Positions 21,282-32,487 of a stretch of 64,000 nt of DNA are shown piece by piece. Numbering within the stretch: position 1 is the first letter of the stretch; each line of letters begins with the position of its first letter. Origin of the DNA: Adenophora triphylla var. japonica (Eukaryota; Streptophyta; Magnoliopsida; Asterales; Campanulaceae). The notes under the pieces are model-generated. The model was not told where the DNA came from. It made no database searches and saw nothing but the letters and a program-made list of their open reading frames with translations. Location of the stretch: positions 62,001 through 126,000 of the forward strand of contig JAFEMH010004866.1 of NCBI GenBank assembly GCA_022495995.1, read 5' to 3'. The position numbers and the translations under genes are program-made.

Positions 21282-22667
21282 TATGTTTGGAGAGACAGAC
21301 CTAGATGTGTAGCAATTGTGTTAAATCCTAGTTGAGTCCTAACAAGTCAACTAAATGAATCTTTGAAGGGCTTTTAGCTAAAACAGACAAAACAGGACAC
21401 TTGACTCACACGAGACAAGGTTGTCTCACACGAGACAACACCATTGATGACTTCCCAAAATATTAAGTCCTAATATGGTCGGACTGAGGTAAATCCATTT
21501 TTGGGGGTTTCTACCTAAATCTTGTAATAGTGGATTCGTCACCCAATAATGTGAGCCCCTTGTATTCTACCTGTATTACACTCCCCAAACGAACAATTTT
21601 AGGTAAAGATCCCACATTCTCATCGGAATCCACCATTCAAATTCAAACCTAACGACCTAGTGATCACATCATTCTTTGTAAGACAAAATCCCATGTAATG
21701 GACCATTTTGAAGGACATTTTATCACTAGGGACAATTCATAGGGACATAATACGAAGGAACATTCATTAATTCCTTCATATAGTCAATTGTACATAGCTT
21801 TCTCTTGATTAAAGACCTAAAGAGAGCCTAAAGGCCAACCGACCGGTCAAAGGAGTGCCTTAAAGACGCCTAGAATGATACATGTGGTTTATGCAGGCTT
21901 ATAACTCAAGTTCCCCGTAGTGTGATAGTCGTATGAGAGCGAACCACGGAGTGGGGTGCACCAACTTTGGAGAGACCGGCGATAAAGATGAACGACATCC
22001 GTCCTTAGTGTGGGACCCCAGGTTAATAAAGACTTATGTAGTGCAGTGACAGTTATATCATGAGTGCATGTGTGCAAGAGTTAATCTAGGTGATAAGAAA
22101 AATCAGATATTTTTGAAATCAAAAGAAATCCAACAATGGCCACACCAAGTGGTTGCCTACATTTCCTCCAAATTAGGAACACTCAGGCCAATATAGTTCC
22201 ACATAAAAGAGAGAGAAGAAAGAGATAAAATTTAATTATTACAACTCCCGAGTCAACCAATGATCGATAATTAATCCAAAAACCAATCTCAAATCATTCA
22301 CATTCATTCATACCACATTCAATCAATAATTTATTTCAAAAGAGAGTTAGCACAAGAATACTATGATTGATTTCGAGTTTCCCATTGTTAGGAAGGATCT
22401 AAGATGAAGAAACTCTGCAAATACTGATTTCTGGGATCTCCCTTACATATCCAAATCGATTTTTTAGGCTCTACATAAGAACAAGAGAAAACAGAAATCA
22501 AACTGATTTGGGAGCTTGTCTCGTGCGAAACAAGTTGTCTCGTGCGAGACATCAGCCCAGATTGACTTGTTTTTTTGAATTTTTGCACAAAATAAGTACA
22601 AATTGGTCAATCCCTAGATAATGAAAGTCTAACCCACTTATATATTGGCCCGCAACAGAGTTGCCAA
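21282..22667 (-). mobile_element. Leader of minus-strand element D, with primer-binding-like site
   Basis: The left edge of the LTR-like region (22668) is followed on - by TTGGCAACTCTGTTGCGGGCC (22667-22648), similar to the TGGCGACTCTGCTGGGG primer site of Tat-like elements. From there to the gag ORF lies non-coding sequence. It contains TCTCGTGCGAGAC-type words at 21412-21440 and 22517-22552. No ORF of substance is seen. The interpretation as one leader is tentative, because it may be a mosaic of LTR pieces. Confidence 0.45.
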
Positions 22668-23525
22668 TGTGAGAATGTGAGGAAAAACATGTTAAGTTTA
22701 TTTATCCATTTTAATTCTCTTTTATTTTAAATTCGAGTCGCCACCTATATTATTTCAAGGAAATATAGAAAAAAAATACTTTAATTCCATTTTCGTAGGT
22801 TCAGAGGTTAAGTTTTGGGACTAGAAGGTCATGGGGCACTAATCCTACCCAATCTTATGATTGGTCTTGATTCTAGGAATTTACTAACTTATTCAAATAA
22901 TCATATTTAAGCAAAAATTATCAAATCATGCAATCAACCAAATAATTTATGTTAATTAGTTGGAATGTCGGATCATTATGCTTTCAGACCATCTGCATGA
23001 TTTGGAGAGGCTTTATGCCAATCCTAGGTTTAATGGGATTACACTATTCGTGATATCAAATTGAATAGATGAAGAGAGAACAAAAATCAAAGGAAATTTA
23101 CCTTGTAATTTGAGAACTTCAATGGGTAGCCTGGACAAGGCTTGATTTCAATCTTCATCTTGATGCTAGATCCGAATTTTAAGGGAGAATTTGAAGCATT
23201 TTTTGAGTTCTTTAAGGGAGAGAAACCAACAAAAAAACCTATCCCTCTAAACACAAGGGGAGGCCCTCATATTTATAGGTATGTATTACTTATCTACCAA
23301 GGTTAGGAAACACAAGTATGAAATAAATCAATCACTTTAATGTAAGAGATATCTGTCTATAGGGTTTCAGAATATTCACAAATCATGTAAATTCAGAATT
23401 GAGTTGTTAACAAGAAAGAGATCAAAGTAAAAAGGGAAAGGAAATCAACCTTGTTCCAGTGGGTTATCTCGTGCGAGACATGATGTTTTGTACGAGACAA
23501 CTAGCCAGAGTTAACTATTTTTCCC
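22668..23525 (-). mobile_element. LTR D remnant
   Basis: On - the region ends ATTCTCACA next to the primer-binding-like site, so it should be the 5' LTR of D. It is AT-rich, non-coding and carries TCTCGTGCGAGAC and TTTGTACGAGAC near 23464-23503. The start (right) is not a clear TG and abuts integrase sequence of another Tat-like element at about 23525, so D was inserted there or truncated. Confidence 0.4.
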
Positions 23526-23900
23526 TCATAATTACCAGCTCTTGAATAGGCAAGTGGTCAAGATCGGCAAACCTTTGACATTTGTCGCAAGTACGAACAT
23601 AGTACATGTAGTTTGCTACCATGGTGGTCTAGTAATATCCTTATATCATGATTTTCTTGGCTATCATCTAACCATTCATATATGGCCCACATTCCCCCTG
23701 ATAGATTTCTTTCATAAGCTTTGCACCTACATACTGATAGACACATAGGAGGTGAGACCCGTCTTTCATATAATTGAGCATTTCTATATACTATGGACCT
23801 TCTAATTGTACTGCTTCTTATTCTATAGCATAGCAATAGGCAGGGTGATCCCTTTTATGATCCGGAAGGGTCTAACCAGTTTTCCATTAGGGATCTCAAC
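23526..23900 (-). pseudogene. Integrase zinc-finger remnant (Tat-like pol)
   Basis: On -, the reading GYYWTTMVANYMYYVRTCDK, then CQRFADLDHLP, gives the C..C half of the HHCC zinc finger that opens integrase. LVRPFRIIKGITLPIAM (about 23820-23875) lies upstream of it. Frame changes occur around 23700-23760. It continues the same polyprotein as the RNase H block at 24471-24990, from which it is separated only by the hAT MITE. Integrase function is lost. Confidence 0.65.
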
Positions 23901-24462
23901 TAGAGATGGCCATTTCGGGCCCAAGCCCATAGTCAGCCCGCCTAGCCTGTGGCCCGAAGTCCGTTTGGTCCGAATCCGTCAACCCGTGGGCCAGCCCACG
24001 TCCAAGCCGCTTAAGCCACGGAACAGGCTTGGGCAATGTATATGTTGACACACCGAGCTTTGGCCCGCGGATCAGAAGATCCGTTGGGTCCGTGGACCGT
24101 TTGTCCGTTGTTTTTTTTAATGTCCTAAATGTCTTATTATATGTATAAAATAACTAATTTTAAAAATACAAAGTGGTTTTATATTTAAAAAAATAGCTTA
24201 TTAAACTCTAAATCATTTTTTATTTTATTTTTAATTCTTCCAAGCTTTTTCTGTAAAAAAAAAAGGTTAAAACCCGTTGAGCCCATGGTTCATTTGATTC
24301 GGGCCAAACTGGCAGGCTTGAAAAGGGTTAATTGGGGCGGGGCGGGTCGAGCTGGGCTAAGCCTGTTTAACCAAACAGACCAGGGGGAATTTTGCCCGTT
24401 TCTCCCACAGGTCTTCTTCAAATGGGCCGGGCTGGACTGCACTGCCCGTTTGGCCATCTCCA
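23901..24462. mobile_element. hAT-type MITE with 8-bp target duplication
   Basis: The element starts TAGAGATGGCCATTTCGGGC and ends GCCCGTTTGGCCATCTCCA, near-perfect inverted ends. It is flanked by ATCTCAAC (23893-23900) and ATCTCAAT (24463-24470), an 8-bp duplication with one change. The interior is rich in GGGCC/GGCCC words with an AT-rich centre, as in a widespread plant hAT MITE group. It has no coding capacity and lies in Tat-like pol. Confidence 0.9.
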
Positions 24463-24470
24463 ATCTCAAT

Positions 24471-24990
24471 CAGGGATGCCAAGGTAGCTAAAGCACCTGC
24501 AAATTTGTTCTTGTCTTGAGGGAGGTAATGAAATGTGACCTCTTTGAACAATTCCACCATCTCTTTAAGGCGAGGGTGGTATTTCTGCAGTGTTGGATCT
24601 AAGGTTTTCCATTTTTTGGAGACTTGATTTATGATCAAGGCAGAATCCATTTAGACTTCCAGCTTCTTGATATTTTGTTGAATACGACCTCTCGAGGTTG
24701 GCAATGCAACCTTTGTACTCGGTTGCATTATTTGTGGTGGTGAAATCGAACTTGATGGCAATAGGAGTCTGCTCATCTTTTGGATCAACCAATAGCAATC
24801 CTTCCCCGTTTCCTCTTTTATTGGATGCTCCATTGAAGAGCAATTCCACTTCTTTTCGGGTTTTATTTCCAACAGGAATATGCCTTCATCTGGGAACTCG
24901 GGTTCCTCTCCCCTGTCCTCATAGCTGGGAAATTACGCAGCGATAGGCGAATAGTCTTCCCTTTACTGACTTGGGCATATATGTGATTTC
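24471..24990 (-). pseudogene. RNase H of a Tat/Ogre-like pol (broken)
   Basis: On -, MELLFNGASNKRGNGEGLLL and DEQTPIAIKFDFTTTNNATE form the first half of an archaeal-type RNase H domain. After a frame change, DSALIINQVSKKWKTLDPTL, then RLKEMVELFKEVTFHYLPQD and ALATLASLIEIG complete it. The word order matches Tat polyproteins closely. The first catalytic position reads N in place of D (LFNGAS for LFDGAS), so the enzyme would be damaged even without the frameshift. RNase H would remove genomic RNA during reverse transcription. The hAT MITE interrupts the protein right after this domain. Confidence 0.8.
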
Positions 24991-25568
24991 GTGATGCCGG
25001 GAAGAATAGGACATCACATATCTCTCTCTCAAGCCTTATAACCATAACAAGATTCATCAAAGCTCTAAATCATACAAATTAAAAGGAACTCTTGATTCAT
25101 GATCCCACACCCCTTGAATTAAATCACATAGATTGTATCACTTGGGAAACACTAATTTTAGTCTATGATTTGCTTCATAAAATATATAGTTAGATTTGAT
25201 TTTCTGATTACTTGTAATCCTTGTAAAAGCACCTCAGAAATCTAATATACTATTAACTTTTAAAAAATTCAATACTAACAATCTTGGTAAAAGACGTAGA
25301 TCATTTTCGATTAAGCCTCTAACTTGTTTACACTTTCTGCACTTTGCTTTCATTGTTCATATTAATACTTACTATTACTTGTGTTTGATCTTTACAGATA
25401 TTCATACTTGTGAGAATTGTGTTATTAGTTGTTAACTGTTGCCCTAGAACCTATTTCTTACCACATTTAAACCAAATCGTACTCTTTCCTGCTTAGACAA
25501 AACTTACGTTGTGCATTTTACACTACCTCACCGTGTACCTATATCTGACCACACAGTAAGTATTGTAA
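24991..25568. other. AT-rich stretch without recognisable feature
   Basis: There is no ORF, terminal repeat or conserved word here. It lies upstream (on -) of the RNase H remnant, where reverse transcriptase would be expected, but no RT motif is found. Confidence 0.4.
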
Positions 25569-25581
25569 GACTACTTACAAT

Positions 25582-25621
25582 GGCTGTATGAAATGGGGAT
25601 GAAATCCCATTTCATACAGCC
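25582..25621. repeat. Perfect 16-bp hairpin
   Basis: GGCTGTATGAAATGGG is followed by 8 bases and its exact reverse complement CCCATTTCATACAGCC. It lies just inside the left terminal repeat of the TIR element. Confidence 0.97.
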
Positions 25622-25837
25622 AAGCAACTACAATGGGAACATGAAAGGTAGTTGGTCGGATTGACGGGATGAAACATTTCATCCCGGTTGAAACCTTATT
25701 TTGGCTTTTTTTTTTTTTTTTTTTTTTTTAGTTGCCACGTGTCAAGACCGTATTGGTCTTGACTTTATTACTTTTTCACCCAATTATTTAAACTCAATTA
25801 TCTCATAATAAATGATTTAAAAATAAAAAGAAAAATT

Positions 25838-26320
25838 CACCAAAATTCATCATTTTTTTTTCCTACAAATTGATATAAGTTTCATTTGATTTGGACACAA
25901 AAAAAAAACACTTAGTTTTCATTTTGGGCTGAATTATTACCTAGTAAATTATTCTATTTTTTAATTTTTTTTTCACCAAAATTCATCATTTTTTACCCTA
26001 CAAATCGATATAAGTTTCATTTGATTTGGACACAAAAAAAAAACACTTAGTTTTCATTTTGGGCTGAATTATTACCTAGTAAATTATTCTTTTTTTTAAT
26101 TTTTTTTTCACCAAAATTCATCATTTTTTTTACCCTACAAATCGATATAAGTTTCATTTGATTTGGACACAAAAAAAAAACACTTAGTTTTCATTTTGGG
26201 CTGAATTATTACCTAGTAAATTATTCTTTTTTTTAATTTTTTTTTTCACCAAAATTCATCATTTTTTTTACCCTACAAATCGATATAAGTTTCATTTGAT
26301 TTGGACACAAAAAAAAAACA
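25838..26320 (+). repeat. Four tandem copies of a ~135-bp AT-rich unit
   Basis: The phrase CACCAAAATTCATCATTTTT starts at 25839, 25974, 26109 and 26247. In each unit it is followed by GATATAAGTTTCATTTGATT and GGACAC plus an A run; the first three units continue with CACTTAGTTTTCATTTTGGG. Copies are nearly identical, so the expansion is recent. A related, inverted and decayed copy lies near 31278-31345 in Helitron 1. Confidence 0.95.
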
Positions 26321-26682
26321 CTCATTTCTCAATTATCCTTCTTCATTTTAGCATTTATTTAAAAAAAAAAATCATTATATTTTTTTATCTATAAATTGAT
26401 GCAATATTTTTTTAATTAAGTGTGAAATATTTTTTTTAATTATAAATAATAATTATTATTATTATTATTTTACTAATCATAAAAATAAAGAATATAAATG
26501 AAATAAAATAAAAGTAGTGGGGTATAGAATGATGAGTTGGAGGGAGTTGAAATTTAATTTAAGTTAGCCATTGGAGTGGGGGTAAATGAAATGGGTAGAT
26601 GAAATATTAGGTGGATGAGAAAAAGTGTAAAAAGTGTTAGATGAAATGAAGGAGTGGGATGAAACCACTGTGGATAGTCTTA

Positions 26683-27062
26683 GTTGAATTTTGAAAAGGG
26701 TTGAAATTTTTTATATAAATATTCATTTCCCATTGTAGTTGTTTTTCATATCCTTGTTGTGACTTTGGGACCAACAATTATGTAAAATTAAATCATATCA
26801 AACAAATAAGGTGAATATATGTAACAAATTAAGAGAAATACAACGCACATACAAACTATTAAGGTTGAAAGTCTGATCTAAATAGTGGATTAATTAATCT
26901 AAAAGTTGATGCAAGGGAATATATGACTTATTTAGATTAACTTTTAAAATAAAATAATATAAATTAGTTGGTGAAAGCAAATGAAATTAACTGAATTAGG
27001 TGAATAAGAAAGGAAGATTGACTGATCTACTCTTCAAAATTACAAATTTTAAATTAATTTTA
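26683..27062. other. AT-rich spacer, nothing recognised
   Basis: AT-rich sequence without ORF or terminal repeats. It ends in the TTA duplication of the next MITE. Confidence 0.4.
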
Positions 27063-27250
27063 GGCTCCGTTTGTTTAGCGTAAAACATTTTCCGGAAAAT
27101 AATTTCCGGCAAAATGTTTTCCGGAAAATGAAAATGTTTTCCAGAAAATAAGATAAAAATGAAGTTTTCCCCATTTTCTGGTGCGAAACAAACACCGGAA
27201 AATGAGGAAAATGTTTTCCGGAAAACATTTTCCCCCAAACAAACGGAGCC
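27063..27250. mobile_element. Tourist-like MITE (188 bp) with TTA duplication
   Basis: The ends GGCTCCGTTTGTTT and AAACAAACGGAGCC are perfect 14-bp inverted repeats. TTA flanks both sides (27060-27062 and 27251-27253). The inside is packed with TTTTCCGGAAAA-type palindromes (for example 27089, 27117 and 27215). The TTA duplication fits the Harbinger/Tourist group. Confidence 0.9.
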
Positions 27251-27304
27251 TTATATGTATTCTAGATATATATCGCCAGTTTTAATTTTATTCAACTGAT
27301 TTTA

Positions 27305-27336
27305 CTATGCCCCGTCGAGTATCGACGGGTTACTAA
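27305..27336 (+). mobile_element. Helitron-like 3' terminus (fragment)
   Basis: The hairpin CCCGTCGA-GTA-TCGACGGG (27310-27328) is followed by TTACTAA and then T, a CTRR end with the usual T flank. It resembles, in the opposite direction, the hairpin end of Helitron 1 only 180 bp away. The rest of the element is not delimited. Confidence 0.45.
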
Positions 27337-28132
27337 TTAGTTATATAAACGTTAGAGATAAAAGGTGTCTACAATGCAAGAGTCGAAAATATTTTCATTT
27401 TAATATATAACTATAACAATGCCTTAATGAATTTCATCATTAAGTAAAAATAAACCTTTTTATTGGTGTGTAGTAATATGAACGAGAAAGGGTCGAATCC
27501 TTGTATTATCAACACTAGTGTAACTCCCGTGCGATGCACGGACAGATATTAAAATATATTGACGAAAATTCATACAAATATAAAAAAAAATATAAAAATG
27601 TTTGTATACATTGTAAATAACTTTTTTTTAAAACTATATTATTAGTACAAATATCATATTGAAGGTCACTACAATAAATATATATTTAAGGCATATTTAG
27701 TTTGTACGAAGCGCGTTTTATACGTAAATTCCCGTTCTATTCAATAATAATCACATTTGACATCCATTTTTCAATGCTATGGAATTGAACGCATATTTTT
27801 TTATGTAAAAATTATTTATTGTGTATTGAACATTATATGTGCGTAATTTGCCCACAGTATCACTTAGTTTCGCCAATGATTGGGAAAGCGTAATCAATCT
27901 AGTTATAAGTCTCCAAATCTTTCTCTTCAACTGCAATTCAGAACTCTTGACTATAGTGATTCTCCAAACAAACAAAATACATGAAATGAAATTTTCAAGT
28001 ATCATCAATTTCGATTTTGGAGAAGTTATTTTGTTCTTGAACCGTATTCAACTTCTACATCCCCGTTTGATTTTTACATATTTCTTTACTGTTATTGTTA
28101 TATAATCATGTTTTTTTATATCGCAGTTAATA

Positions 28133-29425
28133 AAATTTAACATTAGAAAAAATTATTTCACTATCAAATAAATAAATGCTCCCTTCGTCCCATTTTGAAC
28201 TTCATTTTTCTTTAATAAAAGGTGTCCCATTTTAATTAAAAAAAAAATACAACTAAAAAATTTTAATACTTTTTTATTCAATGGTCTTATAAGTCATACT
28301 CACAACAACTATTCACTAATTACTTTGTACCCAACTTTTTATACTTTATAATAAAACCCTTCATCTCTTTGATATCATAGCCAATTTTTTAACGTTTAAA
28401 ATAGGACAAAAGTTGAAAAAAAATTATTAATATTTCTATTATGAAATGCTATTTTTTCCCTTCATTTCCTTATAAATGTAGAGATTAATAATATGACATA
28501 GAAAAATAAGATAAGACAATAAAGTGTAAACAAATAAGTATATAATAATATACAAATATTATCAATATTTAAAATTTATTCTAAAAAAAGATGAATACTA
28601 TGCGGGTTCGGGTTAAATGGGACGGTTCGAGCTAATCCCAAATCCACCCCAATCCCACCCGATTTAAAAGAAAACATTTCCAAACTTTTTTCATTAGACG
28701 CGGATCATTGCGGGATTAGGAGGGATTCAAAAATTTTATCAAACCGTTTTTTACTTACAAAATTCTTTAAATAGGGCAATATCAAGTTAAAGCACATACT
28801 AACACTGTTTTCCTAGAAGTGGGTAAAAAAAAGTAATTTGATTTCGCTAATTCAAAAATTTTAGTTATTTGAGACGAAAAATATAATTTTCCATTCTAGT
28901 TAAAGCACATAATAATGCAATTTTTTGGCACAAAAGTTAGTATTATTTTTTGGTGATTTATTTTGAGTTGAAAGTAATATTCATTTTTGAAAAGAATAAA
29001 ATAATTTTTTTTATACTGACATTTTTAAAAGTTGACTTGCGATGGAAAATATAATTTTCCCTTCTAGTGTAATTTATTTTAGTTTTCATTAGTAAGACGT
29101 AATTTTTATTTTGCTATTATTTAAATTTAACATTAGGATAAATTATTTCACTATCAAATAAATAAATGCTCCCTTCGTCCGATTTTAAACTTCCCTTTTT
29201 TTTTTTAATAAAAGGTGTCCCATTTTAAATTTAAAAAAATTACAATGAAACAATTATAAAATTTCAATATTAAATGATCTTATAAGTTATACTCACAACA
29301 ACTATTCACTAATTACTTTGTACCCAACTTTTTATACTTCATAATAAAACCATTCATCTCTTTAATATCCTAACCCATTTTTTAACGTTTAGAATAGGAC
29401 AAAAGTTGAAGAAAAAATTATTAAT
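28133..29425 (+). repeat. Direct repeat of ~300 bp, 990 bp apart, in Helitron 1
   Basis: Blocks 28133-28432 and 29122-29425 share AAATTTAACATTAG..AAATTATTTCACTATC, then ATGCTCCCTTCGTCC, TTACTTTGTACCCAACTTTT and ATAGGACAAAAGTTGAA. The CTCCCTTCGTCC word resembles a Stowaway end, so each copy may include a decayed MITE. They mark a duplicated segment of the Helitron. Confidence 0.88.
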
Positions 29426-29749
29426 TAATATTATATAAAAAAAGACACAAATAAATGAAACCAAGTTTAATAATCCATCAAATTTTGATAAAATAAAAAT
29501 TAAAACATAAATAGTACTAATAATTATATTTGTAGCCAATAATAAGATTTTTAGTTTCACTATTATACTTCAACTACTCTTTAAATAAAAAAATGTTATA
29601 GCAAATGGCTTCCACCATTTTTTTATCATTAATCTAATGTTCTTTATTAATAACCCATCATTTTTTAAAATAGATCCATAGGAATTGTTTCTAAAAAAAA
29701 AAAACTGAGCGAGAAGAACTTAATATAAAATGTTATGTAAAAAAAGAAA

Positions 29750-31275
29750 CTAAATGAAAAATTATAATCATATGTTTTTCATTATTTTCAAAGTACTTTT
29801 AAGGAAAAAAATTGTGCTTCAATTCTAAAATGAATATTTATTTAATCCCATAATTAATACTAATTTCTGTATACAAAAAAAAAAAATTGATTCCTTTGCC
29901 TCAAGGAGTTTACTTGTCCAAAAAATGAATATTTATTTTCTGAGACGAAGAAACTAACATTATAAAAATTAATTTTTACAAAATAATACTACTTCAGCAA
30001 AAGAAAAAAAAAGACTATTTTCGTCCCAATGAATATTTTATAAAATATTACTTAATTTGTTTATAAAATTAATGTCATATTTTGAAACAAAGGAACTAAC
30101 ATTACAATATTTCAAAAATGAATATTACTTTCGATTCAAAATGAATAACCCAAAGATAATACTACATTTTTTATCCAAAAAATTAACGGGCCTCTGCAAT
30201 TAATGTTTGTAATATTCGTGCATTCGTCTCAAAATATGACATTATTTTTTTAGGCGAATAAATAACGTAGTATTATTTTTTAAAATGTTCATTTACCCAA
30301 AGGAAGCAATGTTAATTTTTCTTGGACATATAAAAAAATTCTATTTTGTAAGGAAAAAAAATTACTTCAATTCAAAAAGGAATATTATGTTCGTCCCATA
30401 CTTAATACTACTTTCTATATCAAAAGAAAATTGCTTCCTTTGCCTTAAGGAATTAACTTGTCTCAGAAAATAATATTTATTTTTTGACACACGAAGGAAC
30501 ATACATTATAAAGATTATTTTTTACAAAATAATACAACTTCGGCTAAAAAAATAAAATATCATCTTCATCCCAATGAATATTTTATAAAATATTACTTAT
30601 GTTGTTTAAAAAAGTAATGTCATATTTTGAAACGAAGACACTAATATTACAATATTTAAAAAATGAATATTACTTTCGATTCAAAATGATTAACACAAAT
30701 ATAATACTACATTTTTTTTTAAAAAAAATGAACATTATTTCCTTGATCCCAATGAATATTTAAAAAAATAATACTACTTCATTCGCCTCTGCAATCAATG
30801 TTTGTAATGTTAGTGTCTTCGTCTCAATATATTACATTAATTTTAAGACGAATAAAGTAGTATTATTTTTTTAAATGTTCATTGAGACGAAGGAAGCAAT
30901 GTTCAATTTTTTTGGACATATAAAAAAATTCCACTTTTTAAGAAAAAAAATTCCAGCAATTCAAAAATAAATATTACTTTCTTCCCATAATTAATACTAC
31001 TTTCTATATCAAAAAAAAAAAATACTTCCTTTGCCTAAATGAATTTACTTGTCTCAAAAATTAATATTTATTTTCTGACACGAAGACATGAACATTATAA
31101 ACATTAATTTTTACAAAATAATACTACTTCGGGTAAAAAAATAAATTAATATATTCGTCTCATGGAATATTTTATACAATATTACTTAATATGTTTAAAA
31201 AATTAATTTCAGATTTTGAAACGAAGGAACAAACATTACAAACAATAATTTATATTTAAAAAAGAGTATTTTTTT
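29750..31275 (+). repeat. Nearly three tandem copies of a ~550-590-bp unit in Helitron 1
   Basis: The phrase TTCCTTTGCC...TTACTTGTC occurs at about 29890, 30433 and 31024. GAATATTTTATA(A/C)AATATTACTTA occurs at 30028, 30579 and 31170. GAAGCAATGTTNAATTTTT(C/T)TTGGACAT occurs at 30303 and 30893. Copies differ by indels and substitutions. The sequence is very AT-rich and open in no frame. Confidence 0.9.
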
Positions 31276-31429
31276 TGTGTCCAAATTAAATGAAATTAGT
31301 CTCTAATTAAAGAGAAAAAAAAAATTATGAATTTTGGTGAAATTTTTTTTAAAAAAAAAAAATTTTTTTTATAAAATAATTGAGGTCGAAAAAAGGGGAG
31401 GAAAAAAAATCTGGAAATGATCTGGCGAA

Positions 31430-31570
31430 TGAGAGAGCGACACGTGTCGCTTAATTAAAAAAAAAAAAAAGAAACCCGTCACGCGTACACGCGCCTTTGT
31501 CGGCGCGTGTGATACACGCGCCCATTCCAAGCGTAACACGTGTTGCGTCCGGCGTGTTAATTGCATTTTC
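31430..31570. other. GC-rich island with palindromes near the 5' end of Helitron 1
   Basis: GCGACACGTGTCGC (31438-31451) is a 14-bp perfect palindrome with the G-box core CACGTG. It is followed by CACGCGCC / GGCGCGTG inverted words at 31489-31525 and a second CACGTG-containing word near 31547. The surrounding 4 kb is strongly AT-rich, so this island stands out. The role is unknown. Confidence 0.7.
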
Positions 31571-32487
31571 GCCACAGCGTGAAATTACGAAAATGCCCCT
31601 CGTTTGGGCGGGATACCTTGACGATTCTGCTTTTATATATAGATAGATTTTGACTCTGAACAGTTAAACAAAAAATAAAGGACTATTTTTGGTTTTGATT
31701 TTAATCGACTAATTAAACAACTAAACTTAATTAACAACTTAAACAAGAAAATAAACAAAGCAAATTAAGGATTATCGAATTCAATAGAAAACCTGATTAA
31801 TATATATCTCACCAATATATAAATTAATCATACAATCTATCCTTGTTGAGGGTTCATTCTCTTAGATAAATTTGGGTGTTCCCATGTCATCAGTTTAGTG
31901 ATGTCCAAATATCACACTTTCTGCTAAATTCGAATAATACTCAAAAGCCCATTCAAACCCTAGGAACCAAAAACCTACAATTTTGTTTTGAAAACTAATG
32001 ACATAGCAAAATTATATCCTCTAAAAATTTGACTTTGTACGGATCAATCAATCTCTTGACAATCACCACACACAAATTTAGTTAAAAAGCCAATCACATT
32101 TACACATGCGATTGTAGCTAAAAAAAATTTGATTTAAGAACACTTTTAAAGAACCAAACGTTTGATTGATTGCAATATTAATGAATGATGGATTGATATA
32201 CCTTACCACCACTCCGCAGATAAAAGGAGATTTAGCCTCTCATATTAATGATGAACATCGACAAATCATCACTTGAATGAATAAAAACTTGAATTGAATC
32301 TTTAATATAAAACTAGTGCTACACCCGCGCGTTAAATGCAAGATAAAAAAATATTTCAAAAAAAAAATTATTTTTGAATAATTACCTAGGTATAAAATTA
32401 TGAATATAAAAATGTGATGTAAATACAAATTGATCGAAATTGAAGCTTCATTTTCGATTTGTGTTAATTGGGTTCATATTTTTTTTA

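Larger units (their letters stand above)
25569..26679. mobile_element. TIR element, PIF/Harbinger-like, non-autonomous
   Basis: The left end GACTACTTACAATGGCTGT and the right end, reversed, GACTATCCACAGTGGTTTC are inverted copies with a few changes. Flanks are TAA (25566-25568) and TTA (26680-26682), consistent with the TWA target of PIF/Harbinger but not identical. The interior holds a perfect 16-bp hairpin near the left end and four tandem copies of a ~135-bp AT-rich unit. There is no transposase ORF. Confidence 0.65.
27515..31647 (-). mobile_element. Helitron 1 (AT-rich, non-autonomous, 4.1 kb)
   Basis: On - it starts A|TCTATCTATATATAAAAGC (right edge 31647). It ends with the hairpin CCGTGC-ATC-GCACGG, then GAGTTACACTAG|T (left edge 27515). 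This is the TC...hairpin-CTRR structure, inserted between A and T without target duplication. The right LTR of element C gives the empty site: GAGTC.AA..GTTGATAA is continuous there, and the two flanks here join to the same length. No Rep/helicase ORF is present, only AT-rich sequence with internal repeats, so it is non-autonomous. Confidence 0.88.

Noticed and set aside
25838..26320. Part of a centromeric or other satellite
   Set aside because: Only four units, confined within the TIR element.
25569..26679. Firm PIF/Harbinger classification
   Set aside because: The flanking TAA and TTA are not identical and there is no transposase; left as 'like'.
27063..27250. Short gene on - (80 codons, 'SFSGVCFAPENGENFIF')
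   Set aside because: It coincides with the Tourist-like MITE and its TTTTCCGGAAAA repeats.
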